From Lutjanus erythropterus (Eukaryota; Chordata; Actinopteri; Lutjaniformes; Lutjanidae): 64,000 nt of DNA. A program made the position numbers and the translations under genes. Positions 21,043 to 34,295 of the stretch are shown here, in pieces. Each line of letters opens with the position of its first letter. Positions within the stretch are counted from its first letter, which is position 1. Below the pieces are notes generated by a model. It had not been told where the DNA came from. It searched no databases and saw only the letters and a program-made list of their open reading frames with translations. The DNA lies in the NCBI GenBank assembly GCA_020091685.1, contig CM034599.1, forward strand, positions 24,923,922 to 24,987,921, written 5' to 3'.

Positions 21043-22239
21043 GAGATGTTGACTGGTGTTTTGCAGTCCTTCCTTGCAGATAGTGCTCAATTGTTGTGCC
21101 GTCCATATGTGGTTTTAAATCGGTGTAAAACTGGAATGAATGGCTCTACTTTCTGGTAATGGCCGTGTTAATTCAATTTCAGTCATTTCAGCTCCCAGCG
21201 TGCTTAAAGAAATGAGAGTCACAGGAGCAACCATGACATTTTGGACAAAATCTAAACATCAAAGTTGCTGCAAAACCTTATTTAGCGTGAAACTGATGAT
21301 GAAGCTAAATGTGCCTGTTGTCCTCATGACTGCCATTTATCCTGCATTAGATGTGGTGGATGTCACTTTGCAGATGTTTGTGTGGCAGTAACCATAGCTT
21401 ACATTAGCACCCAGCGTATTTGAATGTCACATGAAAAACAGGGAATACCCTTTAAATGTGAAGTTAATTTCATTTTTCACATGGCTTGCAGATATTACCA
21501 AGTGAATATCAGCTGTTGCCAGGTAATACTGACACCTTGAAAGCAGTTTGCGTCTGTAGTGCAGTTTAATGACTGTGGAGCAGCTGGTGGGTAATTGATG
21601 AGGACACATTCACAAACACAGAAACATTTCCACAGCACAGAGTGAGACGATGTGATTGGCTGAAGCTGATTTCCTTCAGGGTCACCACAGTGATGATGCT
21701 GAGGTTGATCCAACCATTATACATCACCTTGACAACCATCCCTCGGAGGCCAGACACATGACTGCTCTGTGTGTGTGTGTGTGTGTGTATTAATAAGTCT
21801 GTGGGCCTTACACTGTACACCCATCAACAGAGTGACAATCATAAATACAAATGGACAAGCAGGAGAGGATTGTAAGTGATGTGATGTGACTCTCTCTCTG
21901 TCAGGAAGGAATAACACAGGATAAAGTGACAGCAGCTTTCCAACTTATTATTGACACACTGGGTCACTCAGTTATAACCTCCTCACTGCTCCTTCTACCC
22001 CGCCTTTTTCTATCTGCTCCCTGTTCTCTACTCTTCCCACCTTTCTTCATCCTCCTCCTTCTCTTTGCCTCTCCATCTCTTACCTCCTTTTTGGCTTTTC
22101 ATCTGTTCTTACCATTTGTGAATGCAAGTTTTCATAGTCTGAAAATCAAAATATTGAGATTTCTAATGAATTTGTAGCTTTCACATTTGAAAACCGTAAT
22201 TGACAAAAGCAAGGTCTTAGTTTTTAGGGTTAGCTTTAT

Positions 22240-22480
22240 GAGTTGGTCACTAATTCAGTCAGCAAGCAGAAAGTCCCTCAGTTCGTCCAATAGCCACTTG
22301 AGTCAACAGCCATAGACCCCCATATTAAAAAGACCAACTTTCGGGCAGAAATAAACATGTTTACAGTGTAGTACAAAAACAAGTTTTGGTCTCCATAGCT
22401 ATTTTCCACTTTAATGATAACTGTATCAGGGTGGATTTTTAAATTTGATTTAATTAAGTCTTATAGTTTTGCATGGTTGA
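22240..22480 (+). repeat. Interspersed repeat family C, copy 1
   Basis: Matches the reverse complement of 55455-55750: AATAAACATGTTTACAG, GTTTTGGTCTC, ATAGCTA and CCACTTGAG are shared. A dispersed fish repeat of unknown class. Confidence 0.65.
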
Positions 22481-24214
22481 AGGTGTTTCACAGATGACTA
22501 GCTGCTAGGTAGCCACTTCCACAGCAAACTGTGCATAGATGAAATTTTTCACAGACATTCATGGTCTTCTGGAGATGGACCCTTTGATTGTGTGACGTTG
22601 GCTGATTACCCAACCTTCTCCAAGCTCCAGCAGCAGGTCAGAGTTTTCAATTAACATGTAAAACATCTTCAGTGTAACATTGTGTTCATACATTCATGGT
22701 CCCCAGGAGATAAATCCTAATCATTGTGATCTATGACTATGATGAGAGAGGAGCAAATGTGGTTGATCCCATCTTGTGGTGAAGCACTTCTGCTATTTGG
22801 ATTTATTTTGGATTCAGGAGAGATGATGTGTTTCAAACAGGTACTCAGTAAAACATGCTGAACAGTTTTGGCACACGTCACACAATCAAAGGGTCATCAG
22901 TCATAGTCACGCATCTTTTTCATCTTTTAAAAAAAAAATTCTTTCTTTCTTTTTCACTCTTTACGGTTTGTTATAGTTTATTATCACAAGTCGTATTGTG
23001 ATCACAATACTGGACATTGTTGTCCCACATTGCAGATTTTCCTCATATTGTGCAGGCCTCATACAGCCTCATAGAGGACATGGCTGCAGACTCAGTAGTT
23101 TTGATAAACACTTTTCACTTTTTGTGTTACTTGAGAAAAAGCTTTTAGGATAAAGACTAACTGATGTGTTTGATTAACATAATGCTACCTGAGGGTTCAG
23201 TCCAAAAACTTTCCTCACACCTTCTGCTCCTTCCCCTCTCCTCCTTTGAACCTCTAACCCCATCCTCTGAAGCCTGAGCACATCACATGAGTGGGGGATG
23301 TATTAAATCTGAAATCTTTCCACTTCAGTGGGATTCAGGAAATTGTCTACCCCGCGGGAAGTAAATGCAGATGGAGGGATGGATAGATGGAAATGGGGAG
23401 AGATGGATGGAGGAGTAAAATGGGTGGAAGGAAAGACGGGGGTGAAATTGAAAGAGAGGGAAGGTATTTGTAAGATGGACGGATTGCTGGTGAGCATCAG
23501 AGAGATGTACAACGAGTGGAGGGAGGGATGGGAGGAGGAGGAGAGAGTCTGAGGTGTGGGAGAGGAGATGGCTGAGCTGTCTGTTTGAAGATAAATCAGA
23601 GAGGCAGTGTAGTGAGGAGGTCTATATCCATAAACACACACACACACACACACACACGCAAACAGATGTGTGTGTGTGAGTGTGTTCACTCACGCCTGAA
23701 CTCACACACATGCAAACACACACACAAACACAAATACACTCACTTACTCAGCCTGCACACACTCTGCCCCACGGCGAGGTGGTAAAAGGCCACGGCTGAT
23801 TGGGTGCTGCAGGCTGATTTTGCCCCGAGTGGCAGAGCAGTGCATGTTGGGATGTTTGGATACAAATGCAGTCATCCATGAAGGCATGAGGTAGGTCACC
23901 CCTCTTCTCTCTGTCTCTGTCATCCCTCCTTTTTCTGTCTAACTCTTTCTTTCTTAGCATCACAGTTTTGTCTTTTTTCTCTCCCTCTCTGTTGTCTTTG
24001 TTTTCCAGTCCTGGCTCTATACCTTCCACATATTTCCCCAAAGGGCTTTTCACTAATACTCCTCCAAATCTGCCCTCCTCTCTGCTCCTATCACTCCATC
24101 TTTCATACAGAAAGTGTGGTATTCTCTCTGGGTATTAACAGTAGCTCTACTCCTCCTTATCCTTTGTCTGGCTCGATTCATTTCCATCTGTCTTCCATCT
24201 CTCCATCTCCATCT
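22481..24214. other. Gene-free stretch with low-complexity blocks
   Basis: Contains the purine tract at 23330-23565, a (CA)12 at 23634-23657 and a pyrimidine-rich block at 23900-24190. No exon seen. Confidence 0.5.
23330..23565. repeat. Purine-rich, ATGG-biased low-complexity tract
   Basis: Strong G/A bias on the plus strand with GGATGGA and GGAGGAGG words. The opposite-strand frame here only reads Ser/Pro/His from this bias. Confidence 0.7.
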
Positions 24215-25460
24215 ACACTCTTAGAAATAAAAGTGCTAATTAGAACCATAAAGGGTTCTTCCCCATAGAGGCGGCCTTTTGGTTCCTGGTAGAACCTTTT
24301 ATAAAGATTCTGCGTATAACCCTTTCAGGGGGTAAAAATAGTACAAATACTTTGTTAATGTGCTTACGTAGATTTTTCAGGTACTTATTTATATTTCTTT
24401 ACTTTTAATCCCTATGCTTTAAAAAATATCTGTAATTTCTGCTCCCTCCATTTTCAAAACAGACTCATTACTTTAGAGATACATTTGATGAGAATTACTA
24501 AATATTTTTATTCAGCATCATTGTGCATTGCCTTCCCAATGTCAAGACTGAATTCCACCTAAATGGATGAGACAATAACACATAGAAAAGATGTTTTTTT
24601 TCTGCATGTCTTTATTGGTACATAATACACACAAGATACATTACAAGACAAAAACAACATAAACGACTTAATAAGGCACAAAAATTACATAAAACAAAAG
24701 ACACATGGCAAGATTTAAAAAAAGTCAAAGTCAAAGAAGTATCAAGACAAAAAAGACCCCAAAAAAGATGGTGTAAAAGATGTGACAATATGAAAACGGT
24801 GTAAAAAATGTAACAAGACAAAACAGATAAGAGACTTTGGAAAAGTCTTATTTTACTCAATTATCTGTGCTTCTATTGAAGATAAGATAAGATAGCACAA
24901 ACTTTATTGATCCCACACAAATTCACATTGTAGCAGCTCAATAAAGTACAGGTAGAAAAGGGCATGTGATAAATAGAATACAAACAAAATGAAGAAAATT
25001 GTAATAAAAATAAATTTAACAAACTGTACACTCAAGACTTTATACACTATATAAACATTTGACTTACACAGATAGATGAAGATGCGGGGTAGGTATGTGA
25101 AGAGGTGTGTAGCATTATATTAAGAGAAAATAATGTAGACTGTATTGATTTGTAAAGGCTAATTGCACAGAAAAATAGATTGGATTGCACAGAATACAAG
25201 CATTTTATGAGGGTTTCACCTATAACACTCTTGGGCTTTTCGAAGAAAGATATATTGTATGCCACAGATGAGTCAAAAAAATTATTGATCTATTGAACTC
25301 ATCCATCATTTTAACAATAGTTAAAATAGTTCCTTCTAAAAGGAACCTCAAGTCTTACAAAGAACTCTTGACAAACCCTTTCTTCAGAAGCAATTGGTCA
25401 TGGATATAACCTCAACCCTACAGAAAGAACCATTCTGTAACCCATATTTTTAAGAGAGTA
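24215..25460. mobile_element. DNA element with TACACTCTTAGAAATAAA terminus, containing an insertion
   Basis: The left end TACACTCTTAGAAATAAAAG followed by AAAGGGTTCTT and GGTTCCT is mirrored at the right (minus strand CTACTCTCTTAAAAATATGG, then GGTTCTTT). About 1.2 kb. Near 24880-24960 it holds CAAACTTTATTGATCCC and AAATTCACATTGTAGCAGC, a different, LINE-tail-like repeat, so it was probably hit by a later insertion. Confidence 0.55.
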
Positions 25461-25524
25461 GCTTTACTTTCTCTCCATCTTTCCCTGCCTGCAGCCTACT
25501 TTGCTAACACATGCACGCATACAT

Positions 25525-25528
<4 letters not shown>

Positions 25529-25567
<39 letters not shown>
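25529..25567. repeat. (AC)n microsatellite
   Basis: Uninterrupted AC tract of 39 bp. Confidence 0.98.
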
Positions 25568-25573
<6 letters not shown>

Positions 25574-28184
25574 CCCTCTGTCCCTGCAGTGTAGTGTGCT
25601 AACAGAATAATTAGTCGTGCTTGATGTCTCTGACAGTTCTAATCCTTCTAAATGGCCACCACATGCCTCCCCTCATCAGCCCAGGGCTAGGCACACACAC
25701 ACAAACCACACACATGCTTGCAAACACACACACTTGCACCACTTGCAAATAGGCATAGTTTCAAATGAGATGGTGGTGAGAGTAGTTTTGAGATGTTTGT
25801 GTGTAAAAGGTTTTTTAACTCCAGAAAGACTGCTATTTTTATTTAAAAATAGGAGATGGACAGATAAAACCTTTTTACACTAAGTGTCCCTCTTTATTTA
25901 GGATGATCAGCGTTATATTTAGATATACTGATGCTTCCCTTCTGGCATCTCGTCTTTTTCAAATGTGAGCCACAGTTAATATTTCACTGTTGTTTGAGAG
26001 ACAGCTTTTCTATTGAGCTGATAGCTGAACTATTAGCAAGCTAATGTTAACATAAGTAGTGTTTTCAGTTTACTTTATAGAAGAGCAAATTAATGAACAT
26101 GCTGTGCTGTTTTGACCAGCTCACTAGCATACATTGTTCCATACTGTTGTGTTTTAAAATGTTTATGTGGTGCACATGTTTTAAAATAAATGTGTTTTAA
26201 CCCAACTTGACATCTATATTTTAGCAAACTTTATTTTTTTAATGTATTTTTTAAGTAATTAAGAAAGACTATATTTACACTTTGCAGTGTTAACATGGGG
26301 GTAACACTTGTGTAGTTACAGGTTACTACACAAGAGAGTTAATGCAGTTAAAAACTACTGCTAACTATATACAAGAGTTGAGAATAACTGGTTAGTGTTA
26401 AGAATTGCACTGAATTAGTGTAGAGGTACCAATTCTCCAAAACGAGTTAGATTAACTCTCTGTTGTGTGGACCCATATAGATCCTTTAAAAGTCTTGAAA
26501 TGAATTCTGACAGTGTTAATTTGGGTCTGCTGATTTTGCTGTGACAAGATGCAATTAAGGTTGTGGTCACTGGGGGCAGTATATCAGGATATGAACAGCA
26601 GCAGCAAAATCTCAACAAACAGGGTAGAGAAACTAATCAAAGATGGTGCTGCTCCTGCGTTGACCTCAACATTAACAATGCAGTAAACCACTTGAATGGT
26701 TGCTGTTTTTTATGTGTTTGTCTTGTGCAAAATCTGAAGTTTTCATGGAAGTGACTCTTTTCTAATCCTGCAGGTGCACAAAAAGCACACAGACAACTAT
26801 GTGAGCAATGCTGATCATATCGCAGCTGCTCGTCAACACATCCGCACTGGTGAAAAACACAGTATTAAGCCCTGTAACATATAGTTCCTGATACTTTTCA
26901 CATATCACTAGTGATTTTCATTACTCGCACATGCAGCTACTTTCAGGAACATTTCCATCTTGCGCCTTTTCACACACACCATGGCAATGCCAAAATAGAT
27001 AGGACAAGGCACGGTCCAGCAGATAGTGGTAATGCAACTTAAGGATGCCAACCACCATAAAACTCAACCAAAGAGAAAGAAGATGGGCCAAAGCTGGATG
27101 GAAGATTATTTTCAGGAACATGGTGGGTGAGGAGCTGTTTTTGTGATTTATTATATATCCAACAAGTTTGCAAGACAAGTAATGTTTTTTTTATAATCTT
27201 CTTGAGTCAAAAACATGCATTCAATACATTAAAAGGAACATTAAAAGTGTTGGATATCTGGACTTCTTGTGACTCCTGTCATTCTTGTGATTGGGTCACT
27301 TCATGTGAGTCTCTGCAATGTTGCTGCTTTCATTCACACCACAGCTGCCCTGGCATTTTCCCTGATATGTTACTAGATCTTGAGATGGGAAATTGGAGGC
27401 ACAGATTTCCCTGAATATCGATCTCTGCTCCCATTCATATGTGACCCCATACAGGAAATGTCACCGGGCTTTAGACGAACCGTTGACTGCAACAGTTTTC
27501 ACTGAGACTGTTTCATATTTCTACAAACAAAAATGCCATCAGGTTAATTTGAAATATGTACAACTGTACAAAAAGTGGCTTTCAAGATAAAAACCACAAA
27601 AATCTGTGTTAACTTGTACCTTATATGTTCATGAAAAGAGTGTCCTTGCCGAGAGCAGAATTTCAGCTCTGAAACTCACGTCACCGAGGGTTTACCTGAG
27701 AGTTTGTGAGATTGTTAGTGGACTTGAACATTTGTGTTGGTTTGGATATCTAGCTCCCCATATCTATGTTGTGTCTGTGTCTCTGTATGGATACCTTTGT
27801 GTGTGGGTTTGACTCTGTGTAAGCCTGAAAATGTGTGTATGTGTGTGTGTGAGAGAGAGTAAGCTCATTTTTCCCAGTGGAACATGACAAGCATCATTAC
27901 AGTGCTGTTCAGAGTCAACATGGAATAAATACAAACAGATAGATGTGTTCTCTCCGATTCGCTCTGTTACACACACACACAAACACACACGCTGCTGTGA
28001 TGTAAGTTTGTGTGTTTGTGTTATTCCATGTTTGTATCGCCGTGTGAGTGTGTGCGCTGTGTGTTGGGTGAATCCTGTAAGGACGTGATAGGAAACAGAG
28101 ACAGAGTCATGGGGGGTTTGCAGCTTTGTGCGGCTCATCTGTGAGATTTCCCCTGAGAACAGACGATCAACACAGGAGAACCGC
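25568..28184. other. Gene-free stretch
   Basis: Short CA/TG blocks (25697-25735, 27836-27850, 27970-27990). The segment 26270-26460 is rich in GTTAAC / AGTTAA / CAGTGTTAA words and may be a degraded repeat. No exon supported. Confidence 0.5.
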
Positions 28185-28385
28185 TGGTGAGAGACGGAGA
28201 GAAAACATGAGACAGAGAAGAAGAGACGAAGAGAGGCCGACTATGAGAGAGATCTCTCAGGAGAGAGAAACAGGAGCTGCAAGAGGGAGCATGCCAGGTA
28301 GATACAGTAAAAGAGGGGAAAAGGAGTGAGGAGGAAGGTCGAATGAGGGCGAAAATGAAATGGAAGAAGAGAGAAAGACACTCAA
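28185..28385. repeat. Polypurine tract
   Basis: About 200 bp of nearly pure G/A on the plus strand (GAGAGACGGAGAG, GAAGAAGAGACGAAGAGAGG and similar). The Arg/Glu-rich frame across it is a by-product. Confidence 0.8.
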
Positions 28386-28392
28386 AGAGCCA

Positions 28393-28775
28393 TTAAAGGG
28401 ATAATTCAATATTTTGATGTACCTTTATTTGCTTTCTTTTTGAGAGTTGGATAAAAAGACTGATACCACTCTCTATTACTGTAATAGGAATAGTTCAGAG
28501 TGGGGTTGTATGAGGTACTTATCATCCATCCTCAGTGTATTACCTACAGTAGACGGTGGTGGACACATCTCAAGTATGGAGAAGCAGAAAGGAGTACCAG
28601 CATGGAAGCTAAGCAGTGTACTGCTGTGGACAGGGTCAGCAACAAAACATATTTTAGCCACCTAAAAAAAAGTCTACCCAAAACATGTCAATATCACTTT
28701 AGGTGTAAACTGCATTTAGAATATTTTTACTTCTTTACATTGCCATCAGACACCCTTTGTTGACAGGAAACCATA
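28393..28775 (+). mobile_element. TTAA MITE family, copy 3 (one half)
   Basis: Starts TTAAAGGGATAATTCAATAT. Then, after an unrelated or duplicated stretch, GGGTTGTATGAGGTACTTAT, CCTACAGTAGACGG, GCATGGAAGCTAAGCAGTGT and GACAGGGTCAGCAACAAAA match copies 1 and 2. TTTAGAATATTTTTAC and GCCATCAGA continue the match inward. The second half is missing. Confidence 0.65.
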
Positions 28776-29499
28776 TTTTGTTGCTGTACTTAACTGGTTG
28801 TAATTATTGTACACAGCATACGGTCTTATCTTTATTTTAATAATAGTGTATATAAAGAGAAAGAAGGCCATAACATTCCTTCTCCTGTTTCACAGACTTC
28901 AGATGTTGTTATGCCAAAGTCAATAAGAATTGAAAGCATCATTAAATATTAAATTCATATCAATTGTCAATTGTTGTTTTGGTTTTGTTGACAGTACTAA
29001 GCTTGGGAACCTCGCTATGATGACAAGACTAAAGGATGCTGTGCACAGCCACTGCATCCAGCTGTTGTTTGCCAAGTTACAGCTCGTAAATCCTCCTGAA
29101 ATGTCAAGTTGTTGGTTTTTGGACAAAGTAAACAAATGTTATATATATTTCTGAGTGTTATTGATCTTCTCATCTCACTCTCAGACAGAAAGCAAATGAG
29201 GGTATTTCCCAGACGTTTAATTATTCCTCAAGAGGATGTGATATGTATGAGTGTGAAGGTACGCCTGTGTTAGCAGTGGGTGTACTTGTTGTTCTTAATC
29301 GTGGAAAAACAAACGGCAGAAAAAATTAGGCTGAGCACATAGCACACATGTGTAAAGAGGTTTAAAGAGTTTACAAGACAAACATTCCCAAACATTCAGA
29401 CAACAAACAGTCGGCTTCAAATACACGTGTTGTTTAGTTTAAGACCCACAAAGAGAGTCACATGTCTGTAGTCCATGTCTATAGTCTGTATAGTCTGTG

Positions 29500-29745
29500 T
29501 GTAAACATTATTAGGATCTATTAGCAGAAATGGAATATATTATAAATGTTTTTGTGTATAATCACCTGAAATTCAGAATAATTGTGTTTTGTTTTAGGAT
29601 GAGATGGTTTTATATATGTAGACTGTGGGTTTTCCACAGAGTCCATCATGTTGTAACATCATGTGTCTGCTGTAAAGTTCTGTAACCACTGTGGTTTCTT
29701 CTACATGCTTGTTAGGTGATTTAGTTGAAATCTATTATTCTACTA
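29500..29745 (+). repeat. Repeat family D (CAGTGTGT-ended), degraded copy
   Basis: GGATCTATTAGCAGAAATGG, TATAATCACCTGAAATTCAG, ATAATTGTGTTTTG and CCATCATGTTG follow the order of the fuller copy at 53455-53783. Confidence 0.6.
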
Positions 29746-30664
29746 TTCTAAACTACTATCTAGCCCTTTATCAAACTACACACGAGTATTTGTGAAGTTA
29801 TAGTCCTTAATGTTTCAACTATTATAACTAAAAACAGATGATAGCATCAGCAACTTCTGTATTACCAACCTATTTTGTGAAGAAAGGCCTTGGACTGAAC
29901 CACTTTGATCTATATTCCTCTTGTCAGTGTTAAAGGTGTGAAGGTAGGTTTATATAATAGAACTTGCACAGGTGTTTGTTGGTTTACATGGATGATTCTT
30001 TTCATAGTGTATCCAGTCATCAAATTTGAATTCAGATGTTCAAATGTTTTCTAAAATGATGCAAGAACACATCACAATATTTCATTCTTTCATTATGCAA
30101 CCCTGTGTTGTGTAATGACAAATAAATGACTTTGATACCTTGATATTTGTTAGCAACTTTTTCATATGTTGAGAAAGTTCACAGGTAAAAATTATAAGTA
30201 AATTGTGGAAAATTCCACAGTTGTATTATCGTTATAGTTGTGTACTGTTTGTCCTCTGAGTTTTGCATCCTTGGGGCTCATGAACTCGTTTCCACAGCCA
30301 GTTCTCAAATGTTGGATGCTCAGACTTCTGAGCTGCATTAAATGCACCAAACCAATGTGTTTTTAGTAAGTGTATTGCCATAATGCATCTATAGGCAGAT
30401 TTAAATAGAAAATTCAACACTTTTCATGTGGATGTCTAATAAATCTTGATGGTAAATGTAGTCAGTTGAATCAATAAATTCCTCACTGTGTGCTATATTG
30501 AGTGAAAATTGAGCGAGTTGTCCTGCTCTCAGAGCCGTGACTACATGAACCAGGATGCATTGCATGTGAAGTTCTGATGCCTAGCCTGTGGTTGTTACTT
30601 TCGTGACCAAAACATAGTGATAGGTGACAAAAATACTCATCTAGCAAGGCCCCTGACTACACAA

Positions 30665-30850
30665 AGGAGGAGAGCATAGAGCATTTGCCCCATGTACTGA
30701 GGCTGAGTCCTCTGCAGCAGTCTTGGGCTCGACTCCCAGCTATGGCCCTTTGCTGCATGTTGGTCCCCCTCTCTCTCTCCCCCTTTCCTGCTATATCTTC
30801 AGCTGTCCTATCAAATAAAGGGATTAAAAACCATTTAAAAAGAAAAGAAA
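30665..30850 (+). mobile_element. tRNA-derived SINE
   Basis: Head CATTTGCCCCATGTACTGAG with a B-box-like GGGCTCGACTCCC (30725-30737). A pyrimidine-rich body CCCCTCTCTCTCTCCCCCTT follows, then TCAGCTGTCCTATCAAATAA and an A-rich tail. This order (tRNA-like head, TTTGCTGCATG, CTCTCTCTCCCC, AATAAAGG, A-rich tail) is that of a widespread percomorph SINE. The A box is degenerate. Confidence 0.75.
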
Positions 30851-31464
30851 TACAAGCTGAAATAGCCTGTGGTTCCTTTTAACATCCAGTGACATCACTG
30901 TGACATCACTGGATGCAGGAATAGTGTTGAGATTTGAGTTTTCCAGCAGGAGAACTAAATTTTCTCTGTCAATATAGCACATGCTGAAGAATTTATTTCT
31001 TTAATTGATGACATTTACCATCAATACTGACTGGACATTGAAATGAAAAGTGCTGCATTTACCCTTTAAGAGATTTATATAGTGCCTTGATATTAAAAAA
31101 AGCACACTGCACACACTTTAAAATATGAAAATTTCAAATATGCAGCGGTAGGATCCTATGGGTTGATCCAAGTTTCCATGTTATCAACTCAACTGCAGGT
31201 TTATATCCCTGAATTGAACTTGTATAGGACTTTGATCAAGGACACCCCTTACTTAAATGACTGTCTTTTTATGTGTGTGAGTGTGTGCGGTGTGTGTGTG
31301 TGTGTGAGTGACCATTAACCCATCACATGTGTAAAGTGAACGTGTGACCACACACACCGTGAGCCCCTCTGTGACTCAGAGAGCTTGCAGAGATCAAACG
31401 CTGGTGCTGTCATATGGTTTGAATTAGGGTCAGTGTTCATGTTTCATCATAAAACTTCAATAAA

Positions 31465-31465
<1 letters not shown>

Positions 31466-31506
<41 letters not shown>
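31466..31506. repeat. (AC)n microsatellite
   Basis: Uninterrupted tract of 41 bp. Confidence 0.98.
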
Positions 31507-31508
<2 letters not shown>

Positions 31509-31643
31509 GTGTTTGGTTTATGTGAGCAATGTTTGTTATGATGTGTGTCACACGATCGGGGTGTTTTTTCAGTGTGTGTGTCTGTATATATAGTTTGGCA
31601 TGATGGTGTGGTTGATGGTGTGGTTATGTGTGTTGTGGTTAGT

Positions 31644-31646
<3 letters not shown>

Positions 31647-31679
<33 letters not shown>
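31647..31679. repeat. (TG)n microsatellite
   Basis: Uninterrupted tract of about 33 bp, 140 bp after an AC tract of opposite strand sense. Confidence 0.95.
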
Positions 31680-31924
31680 TTCCGAACATTTTTTCCTAAA
31701 CCACTGACCCATAAGCTATGAGAGGTTGTGGGCTAATAGGCCCACCCACAATCAGGAAACACATACACACACATATGAATGCACACACAAACACACACCT
31801 GCATGAACTCATCTGATGATATTTTACAAAGAGACAATAATTACTTTAACACAAGTGAATGTTTCTCAGTGAGAATCATTGAATCATGATTTTTGTTTCT
31901 TTGCAGCTTTGCTTTAGTGTTTGA

Positions 31925-32050
31925 AGGTCCAGTGTGTAAGATTTAAGGGGATCTATTGACAGAATGAGACAGAAACAGAATATAATATTTATTTGCATGT
32001 TTTCATTAGTATAGTCACCTGAAAATATAATCACTGTGTCTTCATTAATT
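31925..32050 (+). repeat. Repeat family D, left end
   Basis: GAAGGTCCAGTGTGTAAGAT, GGGGATCTATTGACAGAATG and AGTCACCTGAAAATATAATC. This is the terminus of a common fish element whose other end reads TAAATCCTACACACTGG (seen at 53758-53774). Confidence 0.7.
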
Positions 32051-33685
32051 GCTTAGTAATATAAATTTGTGTTTCTGCAAAAAACAAACAAAAAAACTGA
32101 GTCATCCCCATAATATAAAATTGTATGTTTGTATTCTTTTGCTGTACTAAATTTTGTTCTGTCTTCAGACGTCTCAGGCAAACAAAAATATCAGGCCCTC
32201 TTTCTGATCTCATCCATCTGTGTCTGTTTGCCATAAAGCTCATTGTATACTTGCTCTTTACTGTATATATATGCATAGTTAAGTGGCTGTGTCATGAGAA
32301 CATTGTTCAAATATTTACCCTTGTAATTTGTGTGTACTTTTGTATTTGTGTGCTTTTTAAAAAGTATATCTACAAGGTGTAGGTGTTTTTCTTTTCAAAA
32401 CTTTGTGCCATTGTTAGTGTAATTTGTAGAGAGTCTGCTGATAACCTCATACTTAAATCCATGCATCCTTCGCTCATACTTGTGGTTTTCAGACACACAA
32501 AACATAAAAAAAAGACAAAAAAAAAAAAAAAACAACCCAGGATGTGCTGGTAGCCATTATGTGTGGGTAATCCCTCAGTTTAACAATCACAGTTGTAGCA
32601 AACTTTTAATACTAAGCTGTACACTGCTGGACAGGTTTTTAAGACAAATCTTACATTTCATCTGCATATCGTTGCTGCCCTGTAAAAACTACTTAACTCC
32701 AAATTTGGTGAATTTGAATATTTTGCTAAAACTGAAGGGGGGAATTCTCCTTTATGACTTGAGACAACAAACTATTTACAAAGCCACTAGATCATCTGAA
32801 AATGCCACAAAGCATGAAAACATGGCTATTTTTCTTAGCACCTGAAAAGTGTTTTTAATTTATTCACAGCAATGCAACATATATTATAACACAAAATGTT
32901 AATTTGTCACCGACTTCTCCAAATGCAAACATTTAGTTTGTTTGTTTCAAAGTTCCCTGATATTAAGTACTGATGGACCTGCTTACTAAAAAATCCAAGA
33001 GGTGTCCTTTTTTCTCGTTGTCTCTGTCACCACTAAACATGACATGAGGACATTGAGAAGAAATTGTTTTTAAACTGGTCATTCTTAAGATGTTTTTTTT
33101 TTGTTTTTGCACGACTTTCACATTATTATTACAATGCAGGTTTTGGATATTATTAGACATTTACTATAGATCCACAAATGCGTGATGCTTGCAGAAAAAA
33201 ATGCAAGCCACTTGCTTCTTACTTTCTTTCTGATAAGGACAAATGTGTCTAATTATTGTTGAAGGACATTGTTACATACTTTTGAATGCACACATCACTT
33301 CACTTTTAACAGCCCAAGACATTTGCCTACAGTTGTTGAAATGTAAAATGAAAAACTGCCTATTTTTCCAGCTGAATAACTTCCGTTTGAGTGTGATGCT
33401 TAATTCTAACTTTGCTTCAGTAAGAATCAAACTTTTCCTTTCAGACGGATTTTGAGTACGATTGTTAAACGAGTGCCAACATCTGCTAAGACAGATTCCC
33501 TCTGTTTGTTATGGAAGCATTTTGCTTTGAGGTGCAGGCCTGGTGGAGTCATAAACATAGATTTCACTACATAAAACCTCTGCCAACTGGGATGTCAAAA
33601 TGTTGACTCTCAATCCTCCACAGAAACATCTCGAACCTTATAATTTTAGGCTCACAATTTGTCAGTGTTAGGACAGTGATCCTGT
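32051..33685. other. Gene-free stretch
   Basis: AT-rich, with A-runs at 32510-32532 and a T-run near 33095. No supported gene. Confidence 0.5.
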
Positions 33686-33759
33686 CATGCTGGACATTTG
33701 GTTGTCTGAGCAACAACTTTCTTCTTGGAACATTTCTGGATGTGGAAAAGCAATTTCAC

Positions 33760-33830
33760 TGATGTGGGGTTTAAACTCAGCACCACTGGTGTCACATGCA
33801 TCATTGCTAACCACTCGACCATCTAACCCC
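33760..33830 (-). ncRNA. tRNA-like relic or tRNA-derived SINE head
   Basis: On the minus strand the segment reads GATGGTCGAGTGGTTAGCAA (A-box TGGTCGAGTGG at 33821-33811), then about 33 nt, then GAGTTTAAACCCC (degenerate B box, near 33778-33766), then CACATC, which could pair with GATG at the 5' end. The A box resembles serine/leucine tRNAs. The B box departs from consensus, so this is more likely a relic than a working tRNA gene. Confidence 0.4.
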
Positions 33831-34090
33831 TCTAAAGTGCTTGCAGCTATCAGAGTGTGGGCTGAGAATTGTGGGTTATATCCTCTCACAATTTTATCAG
33901 GGGTTTTTACAAAACAAGAGTTGCTTCATATTTTTTTGCACATGTTCATGTGAGTTGGGGATAGAGTAAAAAAAAAATCTGACTTTTAAGAGAAACAAAA
34001 GTCATTAGCAAGTTGTCATGCTACCTCAGAGTCTGCCGGGGACTTTAGTCTGTCTGCCTTTCATTAGGCTGTAATTCCCCCAGGAGTGTT

Positions 34091-34092
<2 letters not shown>

Positions 34093-34164
<72 letters not shown>
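34093..34164. repeat. (AC)36 microsatellite
   Basis: Perfect 72-bp AC tract, the longest uninterrupted one in the window. Confidence 0.99.
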
Positions 34165-34168
<4 letters not shown>

Positions 34169-34279
34169 CCCCACTTAATGCGTCAGCAGTGTTTGCTGCC
34201 GTTTTCTCAGCCACTGTACTGCTTTGTTCTTAACATGGAAAATCTCCTTTTAACTACCGCAAGTGCAACAGTCTCAGAC

Positions 34280-34295
34280 TCACACACACGCACAC

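Noticed and set aside
34026..34214. Frames reading Cys-Val or His-Thr repeats over CA tracts (also 42121, 48347, 50360, 56223)
   Set aside because: Pure products of dinucleotide repeats, not proteins.
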